64,000 nt of DNA, taken from the NCBI GenBank assembly GCA_963693285.1, contig OY848918.1:14506263-14570262 (forward strand), given 5' to 3'. Positions within the stretch are counted from its first letter, which is position 1. The number at the start of each line of letters is the position of its first letter. The notes below the pieces were generated by a model. That model did no database searches, was not told where the DNA came from, and saw only the letters and a program-made list of their open reading frames with translations. Position numbers and translations under genes: made by a program. Below are positions 23,178-36,079 of the stretch, piece by piece. The stretch is from Xestospongia muta. Lineage: Eukaryota > Porifera > Demospongiae > Haplosclerida > Petrosiidae.

Positions 23178-24008
23178 TTATATACATATACATCTATTCG
23201 TGGTAACTCTATATATACAAAGGTGGTTTGACAGTGATCCCTTATCACCAAAGAGGTCAGAAATGTTTTGACAGATGTGGTCCCCTATTGCAATCAGGTC
23301 ACACACACACACATATATATATACCTCTCAGAATATCTTTCAAGGATTGTAGAAATTGAGGTGTAGCAAATTTTGCAGTATTTGATATCCAACCATCAAC
23401 AGAAGACAAGAAACTATCAATTACCTGCCTGCTACATGTAGTTGCTGTTTGAAGAACCTAGAGTGATATGTTATCTTCAATGATATAAATGTAAATAGTA
23501 TTAGTTTCAAACCTGTTGAATTGCCTGTTTATTCCAGTAATCATTCAAGTAAAGGACTTCAAAGGCAAGACAATTCAAGTTATTCTCACTCAAAAGAATA
23601 TCAGCACAGAATCCATTGTCATTATAACAGGATTGATGACTATTGAAAGCTGTTTCTTGTAATTGATTGCATGTTCCATTAGAATTATAGACATTGCTGT
23701 TTAAAATGGCATTCATAAAGCAACTGTTCACATCATCAACCCAAGTTTGACCCTATACAACATTAATGAACATTAAATAGAAAACACTAAATACTTACAG
23801 CAGATGTGAAACAGCTTTGATTGTTTTTTAAATGGCGGCAGTATCTGTCACCATAGGCAAGAGGATAACCATTAATACCACATTGAAATCTTGACTCTAC
23901 ACACTGAGTATAGAAATCACAGTTACTGGCATTAACTAGAGCTGTACAGTCCTGAGCTTTGATAGTAACTGCAAAATAGAGTACGAGTAAAAACACGAGT
24001 ATCGTCAT
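23178..24008 (-). CDS. Secreted cysteine-rich protein 1 (stanniocalcin-like pattern, tentative)
   Basis: Four exons: 24008-23799, 23752-23513, 23457-23325 and 23284-23178; about 229 residues. Residues 1-19 (MTILVFLLVLYFAVTIKAQ) are a clear signal peptide. The mature part has spaced cysteines: CDFYTQC, FQCG.NGYPLAYGDRYC, SCFTSAGQTWV, CFMNAIL, NGTC, SHQSCYNDNGFC, TATTC. This resembles secreted invertebrate proteins sometimes grouped with stanniocalcins, but I do not assign a family. Exon phases are 0, 0, 1; exon 4 (GDHICQNISDLFGDKG...) ends in a stop. The intron before exon 4 contains an (AC)n/(AT)n run. Exon 3 ends in phase 1, the same phase as every downstream receptor ectodomain exon, so a receptor-fused transcript is possible. 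Confidence 0.75.
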
Positions 24009-24346
24009 ACTGTAATTTCGTTTGGCAGTTGTATATGTTTACATAGTATCGTATTCAAAATTGTGAAATACATTAAAATTTTGCGTGTTGTCAAGGAAAA
24101 TTTCGTATGTGAGAAGCCAAAATATGAATCCTGTTAATTTTCAGAACTGTAAACCACAGTATGTGAGGAGTTGATATGTTCTAGTTCAAATCATGACACT
24201 TTTAATAATGTGAGTATTTTAAGGATCATCATCCTCATTACATCATCATAACATCATAAATTTTGCACATATATAGGATTGAAATATTCATTGTAATATA
24301 GATTCTGTATTATGTAATAGAGCAGATGTATAAAAATTAGAATAAT

Positions 24347-25018
24347 ATGAGTGAGATGAGTGAGATGATGACTGCAGACATTAATCCAGTTAAAGTAAGA
24401 TATGTAATATTTCATAATTATATCCGTAATCATTGTTAGTTAGTTTTTTTGTACTATTGTTGTTATTTTTTTATAAATGAAGACAGAGATCAAGATCAAT
24501 AACAAATGTACAGTCATTGTATGTGTTAAGCAAACAAAAAAGAAATTATAGGAGGTACAAAATTATTATGTACAATAAAAATAGACATGTTATATTATAT
24601 CTACTACTATCTGTTCACATGTCTATCCATTCTGTCTGGTATTGCTGCCTAAAATGCTTGCCAACCACTTGTATGTCTAAACAGAAAGCACCTACAATAG
24701 TTTCTCTTATGCTGAGTGTGTGGTAATACCAGATAGAGTCCTAGAAAATATGGTAGACTGACATATCAGGTCTGACCAACCAGACTATTGTCTATCCATT
24801 GACACAGATCCATCTGTCCATTATCTATGTTTCATTGTTCTGACAATTAATTACATGAATTTTATTTTAGTGATGACAACATTGTGCTGTTTACTACTTT
24901 GTAGCATCTCACGCTGTATTATCAGATTGATAGTACTGCCTATGTGGGGATGACACAATGTTTTATCTTGTTTCATATTATTATTGTTCTTTTTCTGCAA
25001 AATAACTACAAAAATTAA
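24347..25018 (+). CDS. Candidate small two-exon gene, divergent from secreted gene 1
   Basis: Exon 1, 24347-24394, encodes MSEMSEMMTADINPVK up to a GTAAGA donor (phase 0). It is conserved at 39390-39437 and, with a 9-base in-frame deletion, at 62160-62198. A candidate exon 2, 24905-25018, follows a TTTGTAG acceptor and reads HLTLYYQIDSTAYVGMTQ then a hydrophobic segment to a stop, about 53 residues in total. The unit 3 copy has the same acceptor position and frame (62624-62746). Exon 1 lies 339 bases head to head from the secreted gene. Conservation of frame supports exon 1; the pairing with exon 2 is weaker because other exons may intervene. Function unknown. Confidence 0.35.
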
Positions 25019-25831
25019 AGTTTATGAAAATTATTTCTACATAGCAAAGGTATATATTGCTTGTTCACTCTTCATATGTCAAAAACAATTTTGTGATATT
25101 GGAGTTGAAATGCTAACAAGTGAAAGGTTTTTAAAATATATTTTGAGTGGATTGTATTAGGAAATTATCCCAAGCTGGAGAATCATAACCTCTCAATTAT
25201 GCTATATACTTTGTGTTTTGATTGGTTTTGTAATATATGTTGTATGTAACCAATATCTAGGAGGAGTTATAGCTAACATTTTGTACATTCAACAACCAAA
25301 CCATTGAAGGTAGTTTCTATGTTTCTATCAATGGTGATGTACATAGAAGCCAAATATGGCAGCAATAACAGGAATATGTTTCCATACTGTAAAACGGCAG
25401 GAGTTGTAGGTCAGAACTAGTCTATTTATCAACCAATGTGATAGTGTGTCGTTCTTTCAGACTGATCAATCTTCCATGCAAAGATTGTTATCATAATACT
25501 GTAAATAATGTTTTTGACATGTACATTGTGTATATAGATCTACATGTGTATAGGCTTGTTTCTTTCTTCAATAATATAATAATTGTTATTTCTGTTATCA
25601 AATTTAATTGTTGTACAACCTCTTCATATAGGAAGTCATTAAAATGAAATATTACTAATGAATCAGAAAGAAACCAGGTAATAAGTGTTGCAAATTTGTT
25701 CTGATATTAAAATTTGTAGTGTTGTTGGTGGATATCTGATATTGCTTCCCAAATGTCGTGAAGTGGAGTCTACATGACAACTTATAAAAATCTTCTTTTG
25801 TTCTTTTGAAAAAATAAATCTTAGAAGGCAG

Positions 25832-26176
25832 TTATCCTATACATATAGGTTGATAAGTGAATAAACTTAGAAATGTTACATTAAAACCTGATTCTTCTTC
25901 TGTATATAGTATAACTCTATTCTCAACTAGCAACCTTTTTGATTTTTTCCTAATAACACACTTTGTCATTCCTGTACAATCTGGATATTTCCCTGAAGCA
26001 ATGTACATGTATACTTGTTCAGCTAGCTTCTTCTCCATTGGTATCTTCATAGGTATTAAACATACTCAAACTCACGTTAGTAATAGTGTTATGATTTGAA
26101 CCAGAATATATCAACACTTCACAAACTTTTGTTTTATCGTTTCGTGACAAGCAATGTAAGGGAGTGTCTCCATATT
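25832..26176 (-). CDS. Ankyrin-repeat exon joined to an integrase-like short exon (candidate)
   Basis: Exon 26176-26076 follows a TTACAG acceptor and reads EYGDTPLHCLSRNDKTKVCE then VLIYSGSNHNTITN, a good ankyrin repeat, ending at a GTGAGT donor in phase 0. The next block, about 26044 to the stop at 25832, opens in phase 0: MEKKLAEQVYMYIASGKYPD and a basic IRKKSKRL stretch, the kind of segment found before integrase domains in KRBA2-like and gypsy-derived proteins. No upstream ankyrin exons were found, so this is either a short relic or part of a larger missing gene. This stretch is absent from unit 2. Confidence 0.35.
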
Positions 26177-26602
26177 CTGTAATATGAAATGCAAATTAAT
26201 AAATAAAGTAGACATAATACTTCTTGATTATTAATGTACTGTGGGATTGACTGTTTATGTAGCTAATGGTAAGAAGTATATAATCATGTTTTTTTCCTTA
26301 AAAAATAACATACATGACAAGATTGCTTACTATGGATCCATACTGCACTCCATTCCACTATCATATTAATCTTCATTGAGGTAAATTAAAAGTTAATAGG
26401 ATGGCTGTTTGGTTTAAATTACTAATAAATGACTCAATTTCATTGACATTGTTTGGTTTGCATGTATCCACATACAAATTACATGTATCCACATACAAAT
26501 TTTCTTTGATAGTATACAATATTTAAAAGTATTTCACATTTTTGAATACCATACCTACCATTTAGAAGTTACACAACTGACAAATAATATTGCATTACAA
26601 CA

Positions 26603-27215
26603 TGACACTACTTGTGTCTTCATTTGTACTCTATCTGACAGTTACTGTCAAAGCTCAGGACTGTACAGTTCTAGCTATTGCTAGTAACTGTGACTTCTAT
26701 ACTCAGTGTGTATAGCCAAGATTTCAATGTAGTATAATAGATATCCTCTTGCCTATGGTGACAGACACTGCCCGCATTTCAAAAATAATCAAATTTACAT
26801 CTGCTGTAAGTAGTGAATGGTTTTTATAATTCATTTCATTGATATCATATGGTCAAACATGGGTTGATAATGTTTAAAATTGCCTTATGAAAGGCATTTT
26901 CAACAGTCATGTCTGAAAGCAAATGGAACATGCAGTTAATTACAAACAATTGCGTTATCAATCCTGTTATACTGATAATGATTTCTGTACTGATATTCTT
27001 TTGAGTGATACTAACTTGAATTGCCTTCTTTCCTTTAAAGTTTTTGACTTGAGTGATTTCTGGAATAAACGAGCAAATCAATAGGTTCAAAACTAATAAT
27101 ATCTATATGTTTATCACTGAATATATTGTTCTTCATACAGCAACTATATGTACTGAGCAGGTAGCTGATGGTTTTTGGTCCATTGTGGATGATTGGACAT
27201 CACTATATCATACAA
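26603..27215 (+). pseudogene. Inverted pseudogene copy of the secreted cysteine-rich gene
   Basis: On the plus strand, opposite to the three working copies, the signal peptide and first domain are readable (SSFVLYLTVTVKAQDCTVLA, then CDFYTQCV and a TAG), followed by remains of exon 2 (about 26850-27085, starting GQTWVDNV) and of exon 3 (about 27141-27215). Stops and shifts interrupt every exon. The YLTVT..KAQDC wording is nearest to the copy at 61.8 kb. Confidence 0.8.
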
Positions 27216-28250
27216 TGTAGTGGCACTGGCCAAGACAGGAACTATTATTCTCCCAAAATGTCTATTATTGTACATGATTTCTTCTTTTTAGTAATAATTT
27301 GAGTGTTAAGAGTAGGATATGCAATAGCATGTTTAAAATTTAGTACACACATATAATGTTAACATTCACGTAATATATAGAAATAAGAGCTTTCTAAAAC
27401 CCAGGTGTCCTTACAACATTCTTGGGCAGAGAGGTCCTATATTTCCTGATTGTACTATATGGACTAATGAATGAAACAAGTAGTTAAAATGAGCAAAATG
27501 AGAAATGATCGTATAAGTTCTAAATAATCTATTCAAAAGTAAAGGAGATAAATTAAATATTTCCACTGGAAAATAATAGGTGTTGTTGACAATTTTGTAA
27601 GACCAATTAGGTTGAGAAATATTCTCCATTGATGTAGGGTTGGAAAGTCAGTGATAAATGAGGTTATTGTAGTCAGTGACCCATCTAATTTTACTTTGAA
27701 AGCAAATTACTAGACATCTTCAAGATTTTGAATATTTTCTTACAAGTGTGTGAAGAGTTGAGCTGGATAACCCAAATGTGGACAAACTAGACTAAGATAT
27801 AGTTGACTGATAAATTCAGAGGCAATGTTTTATGGAATTGCTTGTAAAGAATGCCAATTAACTTCTTAGCTTTTGGGTAGTGTGCAGGAATGTGATCAAA
27901 CTATGAGAGATTATTTTAATCAGATCACCAAGGTATCTGTAAGTATGACCTTTTCTAAAATGTCCACTCCTAAGAACAGTATAAATCAGCAATGGGACGC
28001 CTCCTTTTTAGCACAAGATTATATTTATTTTCTATTTGGTTTAACACAAAGAGGTTGCTATCTAACCAGTATTTCAGAGAATTAATATATATAATTGTTG
28101 AACAGTTGAGAAATCATCATTTGAGCCATAACAATTTTAGATAAAGAGTATATATTAATGCTATTCAAGTCAGTTATGAAATCAGGAAGACTGAGGGATC
28201 TGTAATGTATTTGTTCATCATTTCATCATTTTTGCAACAGAAGTGCCAGA
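27216..28250. other. No supported gene
   Basis: Short open frames only. From about 27990 the sequence is homologous to 39876 onward in unit 2, and the 3.1 kb between about 24832 and 27990 has no counterpart there. Confidence 0.4.
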
Positions 28251-28299
28251 TAGTTGCTTCTTTTTTTATTACTGTACATGAACTTTGTCTGAATTAGCA

Positions 28300-28720
28300 A
28301 CACTGCAGAACCTAATGTAGATCTCTGTAGAACATCTCATGTAACAATGACTTCCTCTGAGATTTAATTACCACTTGCTGTTTTCTAGCCAAAATAAGTG
28401 GTCAGTTAATCATGCACGGAGATTTAGATGAAACTGATAACTTCTCAGTTTGTTTACAGGTAGTATATGTGATACACTATAAAAAGCCTTCCTATAGTCA
28501 AGAAAGATCACAAAAATATTATCTCCGTTCTTACACAAAGTCTGAACCCTCATTGACAATTGTATAACTCCCCACGATGACTCTTGAGGTGACTATTCAC
28601 AAGTGAATAAATGCTGTCAGTTTCTTATTACTGTGAATGAGCTTTCTCCATAATAGTGACACCATTGGACCTAATATAGATCTGTGGAACACCTGATGTA
28701 ATGTTGACTTGTTCTACATT
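28300..28720 (-). mobile_element. LINE reverse transcriptase fragment, minus strand
   Basis: The minus strand encodes remains of the same reverse transcriptase family as at 21 kb: VNEGSDFV, FLDYRKAF.SVSH, VNKLRSYQFH and LTDYLF blocks in order, with stops between. It is duplicated at 40190-40630. Confidence 0.65.
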
Positions 28721-28724
28721 TATG

Positions 28725-29620
28725 TACTTGCATTTGTGAAGTTATTAAAGTTTATTTCATGAGACTGTATGTGTACTACCACACTATATTGCAAACACAC
28801 ATACACGCAACACTGAGTATACAACAAGTAAATAAAAATTTCTAACAAAATCACTAACTGTAGGAATAGCAATAAAAACATATCAAACAAGCCTAAAGTA
28901 GGAATGGCAGTATGGACATCCCTACATATAGTAGACACATTATCAAGGCTATGATGCTTTGTTGCTACAGTTTTATGAGACAATCAGTCCATTAAGAAGT
29001 CAAAAGTAAAAGACTGTTCAAATAGATAGAAAGTGAGGATTTGGTTTAAGGAATGTACTGAGTGTGTAGTAAAATAGATCTTTCAAATATAAAAATTGTG
29101 TTCAGATACTTTTGTGTAGCTACAATATATATGTAGGTGGGAAGTTCATACTGACATTTATACTTTGAGCTTGTTTGAGATGTTTTACTGCCATCCATAC
29201 ATTTAATTATATAATTTTTTGAAACTTCTATTGACTTATAATAATACTGAATTTGCTTCATTTCCTTATAAAACTGCTAGACTATTGCAAATGACTGTAG
29301 TAAATGCAAAGTACAATTATTTTGAAACTGTTATATAAACATAGATCATTGGAATACTTCAACAGCTAATATAGTTTCATAGATGATTTGTGTAAGATAT
29401 TTATTTATTTATTTATGTATTTACTTATTTATTTATTTATTTTTTCAACTCTGAATATTTTCAAAATATTAATAAGAATAATAACATTAAAAACAACTTC
29501 AGCACTAATAAAAGGGTTCAATACAAACTAAACACTACAACTGTTTTAATAAAAGTAATTATTTATATCACAAAAATGGCAATCAGCAAACTTATGAATC
29601 ATGATATGTACAATTTGTGA
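28725..29620. other. Region between LINE fragment and receptor 2 without gene
   Basis: An open frame on the minus strand at 28983-28720 has a conserved copy at 40874-40611, but the conservation is that of the whole duplicated block and the predicted peptide has no recognisable domain. A TTTA-type repeat lies at about 29398-29442. Confidence 0.4.
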
Positions 29621-29623
29621 CTA

Positions 29624-32600
29624 TTACTCTTTCTCTTTTTCAGCTTCCAGCATTTTCTTTTCATTTTGATTCACAATAAATGTTGTCTCAGCAAACACGA
29701 TACCTTCTATCTTTGATTCTGTCTTCATACTCTCTAGAGCTGTCTCAGTAACACTTTCCTCACGTTGTCTGATTGTTGTGCGTAAGTTGCCTGTTATACC
29801 AGGGACACCTTTCTTTTGCTTCATGAAAAATGCAGATGATGCGAGTTCATTGAAATCTTTGCCTGTAACACCAAAGAACCATCTCTTCCAAGTATTCCTA
29901 ACTTCTTTGGAACGAAGACAGTGCATTATAAAAATGAACAGACCATGAAAACCAGTGATAATCACAAACAATGCAGCAAAGAGATCTCGTACTGTCTTAT
30001 TGGTATGAATATCTTGAGTGGCTAACAATCCAATACCCCATCCCAGACCAAGCAAGATAGACAATGTTACAGTTATAATAAGTTGTTGGCGAACAAATGT
30101 TATGTTATTATTGTCCTTTGTTTTGATATCTGACTGGAAGTTTTTTCTTAGAAGAGAAACAATGATGATGATGAACACCACCCAATTGAACAAATATATA
30201 ATCAGAAATGGAACTATCATACCAATATAGTATGGCTCATTAAAGGCGCGACAACTATATAATAATAAAATGTAGACATTTTATATACAAACATAACAAA
30301 TGTACTTACAAATGATCACTCAAGTAGTTTTTATAATTAGGAGAAAAACAGAACAAGACAATGAACAATGGAGTAACTACAAGTAAGACATTATTTATAT
30401 AGTACATTATACAAATGATATCAAGTACTTACTCCATGATGATATGGTAGCTTTTAAAACAAAATGATGAATTTTTCTTCCAAGGACAATAACTAAATTC
30501 ATATATAAATTGATAGCCTCAGCAGCCATGATCATGAAAGTTGTTAAAAAAAAATATTGCAATACAACAGCTGTAACAACACAGAGTCCAGGGATAGTTC
30601 GACTGTGGACAGCAAAAATAAAGGCAATATAGAGACCCATTAAAGCAAAACATAAGTTAAGAAGAAGTTGTCCATGATCAGAAGTGCGTAGTTTCCTATC
30701 AGGACAACATAGTAAAGTGAGTATAAATTAATAACATACTTGTTAGCAAAGTAAGAAATTATAGTAATAGTCAAACAAAAGATAGAGATAATGATACCAA
30801 TGTAAGTCACAGAATCTAAGAACAATGTCAGTTCAGTTTGTTCTATTGGTTCATTAATAACAGGAGATACATCCTATAAATCATAATAATAATAACAACA
30901 TGAATTCTATCAGTACTTACCAGTAATATAGCAAAGTTAGTAAGATGATTACATTCACATAAAATTTTTGTTTTATTATTAGTAGTGTTATGACATCCTT
31001 TATTAGACCAGTCTCCATATCCATCTAACATGAGTAGTTATCCTAAAACACTAACTAACTCATCTTACCATCTAATGATTGATTCCAAAAAAAACATTGT
31101 GGAGATGACCCATTTAAATTCTATAAAGAAATTAGAATACTTATTACCAAACACATACCACAATACTTACTGGATTAATCAGGAAACTAAGACCTACAGG
31201 AGGATCCAATCCACTTATTCTATTCGTTCCTACAACAGTAGTTGAGATGATAACACTACCTATCTCAAGAAAGTTATTATTTCTTCTCACAAATAGAGAG
31301 TCAGTAGTGAAGACTGAATGAGTGATTTTAGTATTATTCGTAATATTTGGAACTGTACTCAGTAAATTGTGTGGCAAACTGATAGATGCAGTATGTTGTT
31401 GACTAGTTGGTCCAAATACTAAATCAGTAGAATTAAGAGTTTGATTTCCATCTGAAAATCCTCTATAATTTACACTAAATGTTTGACCAGATTGTGTAAA
31501 TTCTAAAATATCCAGTTGTTGTACAGATACAGCAAATGATTGTTGTGTTATTATAACTGGTTCAGATATATTAGTAATTGGTAGACCCTCTACAACTGAC
31601 TCAATAGCTTCTAACATTCTATATGTAAAAAGACAATATTGATATCTGATAATATACAAAGCTAACTGACTTAGCTGATGCGTTAGATTTTTCTTGGCTA
31701 GTCTGTAACATTTCTTGATTGACATTTAAAATATTATCAACTACTTCAAAAAAGGTAGTAGACAGCTACAAATAAAACAACAAATAGTTTGTCAGAACAA
31801 TTACAAAAGAGGTCTTACAGTAAAATTTCCTGATACATCTTGTGTAGCTGTTATCAGGATACTCACACTTGCTATCACTTCAGTAGAACCTAATCTACTG
31901 CTGTTACTGGTGAGATTCTCCAATTGGTTTACTTTTTTCACAACTGGAGCCTAAACAAAAGTAACAGTTTCAATCAATAATAGAATTGAACATGAATGAC
32001 AAACATTTCTTAGGTCACATATATCATGAATTAGATCACTGAAGATACAAGCTGCTACATTTGGTTCCGTCCACATAGCTCCACTGGTGAAGTCTCCTCC
32101 ACAATATCTAGTAGCTTGAAGTATCCCTTCTTCTTCTAAATTCTTCTTACCACAAGGACAACTCTTGATCACTTCTACTCCAATGTTAGTTTCAGGCCAC
32201 AAAATAGTGATATTAAGATCTTGTCTACCAGAATGTGATGGTATAGTAGTATCGGTAGCAGGACAACCATCTTCATGAAGTTATAGATACTCAATTATGT
32301 TAAAAATATTGACATACCAAATCTGACCACTTTATCTAATGAAATATTAACATTGATTTGTATACTTAGTGCAGCCAATTGATGTTGTACTCCAACTCTG
32401 AGTTGTTCACTAGCTTTGTTCTTTGTTACCAAAGTAACAACAATAGGAATAGTATTAAGTTGTGCAGTGTAACTGTAATTTTAAGAGAGTAATATTATGT
32501 CATTGACTTAACGATAAATACTTACTTAATGTTCCTTGAATGAAGTTGTAGGAATAAAAAGAAAGTACCTGAATTTTTTGGTAAACTCTTACCAGAAAGT

Positions 32601-35600
32601 AAACTGTTAACCTGCAAATGAATTACAATATATGGCTCTTTATATTAATGGATGGTACCTGATTAATAACACCCTGGATTATCTCCAATACAGTCCTATT
32701 GTTTGTCTCATAATCATCTGATATGTGCATCTCAGCTTTATACTGAATAACATCTTCATTGAATAAATTATTAATCATTTATCTTTTTATCTTAATTAAT
32801 ACCTGAAATGTTTAAAATAACACTTGAAGAGTTTACTGAGATAATGTGTCCTCTAATTATACTCTTAGCTTCACAGTGATAGAATCCTCTATCATTTAAA
32901 CTCAGTTCAGTAAACATCAATATAGAAGAATCATTGTTGTCATTTGGAAATAACACATTATTTTTATACCACAAAATAGTAGGGATAGGATTACCAGTAG
33001 CTCTACAAGTAAGATTAACAGTGGAATAAAGATTCCCTGAAGTATTTCTAGGTGGTTGTGTAATTTCTGGTAAAATGTAGACTACCACGACTGTATAAAT
33101 AAAGATAATGTAACACAATATAAATTGCTTCATCTAAACCTACCATGTTCACAGTTAATACCAGTATATCCACTAGAACAATCACATACATATCCATTAC
33201 TCAAACTGTGGCATTTACCATGTTTACCACAAGGAGAATTCAAACAGTAGTTTATTGGTAAAGCTGAAAATAGACAATTAGTAATGAAAATCATTTATGT
33301 CACTTACGTTCAACTACTCCGAGTACGTATGGTGTCATTAAAACAGTTCCAGTTTTAACTCCATTATCAGCTCTACAGGAGTAGCTACCATTATCATTTC
33401 CTCTCAAATCTTTGATTGTTATCACACTTGTAGTAGGAATATACTTTGTGTGAAAACCATTGGACTCCTGTGATGATACAATGGTTACTCTGCTTGTGTT
33501 CAATAAGAGTTGTCCATTTTTACTCCATACAATAACAGGTTGTGGAACACCATCAGCAGTACAGTTAAATGTCACTTTTCGTCCTTTATTTTTAGTAACA
33601 AATGTTCCAGTATTATTTAATATGACTCCATTAACTTTAAAAAATAAAGAAAGCATTAAAACAGTATTCTCTAAGCTAATACAAAATACTGTTCTTGCTG
33701 TAAAGCTGAATATTATGAAATTGATTAGAGTTAGAAAATACATGTGGCCATTAAACTATTAATAACTTGCTGCAAAATTATATATGACCGTTCAGTGTTT
33801 AAATTACTATTATATAGCAAGATGTCTATTTTAATGTCAATAATAATGCAATTTAAAAATATATTTCTATTTTTGACTGGACATCTATTGAAAGAATATA
33901 TGAATCTATGTCTTATAATAATAATTATGAATTGACCCCATTATACTCACTATAAACACTGAGGGTAGAGTTTATAGCATCACTGCCATAAGTATTTGTA
34001 ACTTGGCATTCATATATACCAGTATCTCCTAAAACAACTAGATCCAATCTCAAAGTATCAGGATCTGTATCACCACTTAAAAATTGTAAACCATCTTTGT
34101 ACCATTTCAAATATAGAGGAGGAGAACCCTAATAAAGTCATAAAATCACATAAAATTAATTTTTAATGAACACAAACTAATCACTAACTTGTGTTACATT
34201 ACATCTGATAAAAACAGTTGTACCATTAGCAACTATAGCATCTTGTCCAACATCAATAGTAACATTAAGAGGTGTTTGTGTTCCAGGACTATGTGGTATG
34301 TTAGTAGCAGTTAGTTTCAAATGACTAGCAATCAGTGGAGCATCTAAGAGTGGTAATGATAGAAATAATTCAAAGACTTAAATATTGAGGTTAACAGCAA
34401 TAAGTAAAATTAAGTACCTTTGGTCAGTTAAAAGTTCAATTGTGTCTATGATGATTGTTAGATTGTCATAGACAAGTACAATTACATAGAAATGATGCTA
34501 CTACCATCACTACTATCTTGTTTGCTTTGTTGATATTGAATGGACATATAAACATTCCTACATTTGACAGTGTTTAGGTAAACCTTCTCCATATATCGTA
34601 GAACTCTCTCTCTCTCTCACTCTTTCTCTCTCTCTCTCTCTTTTTTTCTCACTCTTAATCATTAGTAGTAAAGGTAAATACAACTTTTTCTAAAAAAATG
34701 ATTAAATCCAGAGAATACAGTCAAAACATTTCAAACAAACCCAAAATAGGAACAGTTCTATGGACATCATGGAACAATATTTAGTGAGAATGTATTTTAT
34801 GAATATGGCATAGGTATGCTACAATGCACATATGCTGGATTCTGATTGTAATCATGAACCAGATAAGATCCTGAATAAAATTGTGTATACAAATGAAATA
34901 AAACGTACACTAAATTAAATATTGTTTTTAATAATTTTTTTTCAAATGGCAGTGACTAGTGTATTACATTGGCTCCAACATTTTGTCTTACTAGGTGTAT
35001 CAATTGGAGTAGGTGAAACTATAAAACCATTTAAAGAAGATAAAATATAAGCTGGAAAAGATGTACTACTTGTCAAAAGATATGGAGTTTTAGATTCTTT
35101 GTCTACATAAAGATAATAATAAAAACAATAATTATTAGTCAAATAATTTGATTACAATCTTCACATCAGTAACTACATATGCTACTACTTTATACATGAA
35201 CTGTTAGAACGATACCTTCGTATATGTCATAATAAAACTAAATTTAGAGTAGACTAAAACTCCTGAAATCATTACTTTTTTAAGTATGAAATGTGGAGCT
35301 TATAATTTTGACTTACCAACTATATCAATTAGTGTAGTTGAAACTGTAGGAGAGGGGGAAAAAGAATGATGACAACCAACATCAGCTATATCACTACAAC
35401 AATCATTTGTATAGTAACATTTTTGATCACAAAAGCATCTATTATTATAACACGTTGGTGACAGTGACCATACACAACATCCAGAATAGTTGAGATTAAG
35501 TGCTAAACATGAGCCTATAATAACACCATATGAACACTTTATTAATTTAATTTATAGTATTCATTTACCTTCAATAACAATTGGTGTAGATGTAACTATA

Positions 35601-35673
35601 GAACCACTTGAAGAAGATGAAAAACTTGCTGGAAGATATGTACTAGTTGTCAAATAGTATGGAGTCTTAGACT
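29624..35673 (-). CDS. Adhesion-type GPCR 2
   Basis: Second tandem receptor with the same exon plan as receptor 1 but a short 5' array: mucin exon about 35673-35571; SMB-like exon about 35515-35313 (CFCDQKCYYTNDCC); one type A mucin exon about 35110-34990; Ig in two exons 34.34-33.95 kb; Ig 33.64-33.31; EGF about 33.27-33.15; Ig 33.10-32.80; linker exons 32.75-32.32; HRM about 32.28-32.00; GAIN 31.94-31.15; GPS 31.11-30.92 with HLT at 30947-30939; TM1-TM7 to the stop at 29624. The tail differs from receptor 1 in several places (SAFFMKQKKGVPG, ending EAEKEKE). Its introns and flanks are highly similar to unit 1 from the second Ig exon upstream and to unit 3 downstream of the EGF exon. No disabling change was found. 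Confidence 0.88.
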
Positions 35674-36079
35674 CTTCATAAAAATGGTAATAAAATGATA
35701 AGTAATATATTATGTAACAAATAAACTGATTACAAGCATCAAATATTTAAATAATGAAAACCAATAAAGTACAGAAGTTCACGACAGTTTCAATAGTGAC
35801 TTTAGTTTGTTTGCTATGCTGTACCACTGCATAAGAACTTAGTAAATGTTTAGAATATATATAAAAAGGCAACAGAATTGCATCAAAGCTTCTTTATTTT
35901 ATGGAAATGATGTAGGTGGTAAATCTTGTTAAAACTAGTCATGGGAAGGATTAATGTAGTAAATGAGATTTTCCAATACCAAGACTTGCTTCCAATGGCT
36001 CATTTATAGAAGCAATAGCTGGAGCTGTATTAATAGAGAGCATATACTACTTTAGCTGTTTTATACATTTATATTATAT

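Noticed and set aside
23400..23440. GGCAG|GTAATT in exon 3 of the secreted gene as a donor
   Set aside because: The frame continues through it in all three copies to a common donor (GAG|GTATAT), and the protein is conserved there.
28720..28983. 87-codon minus-strand frame conserved at 40611-40874, with a hydrophobic centre
   Set aside because: Conservation equals that of the surrounding duplicated non-coding DNA; no domain and no partner exons.
32520..32580. GTAC after AATTCAG as a donor in the linker exon of receptor 2
   Set aside because: Using it breaks the phase with the next exon; reading on to the GTAAGT at about 32525 keeps phase in all three copies.
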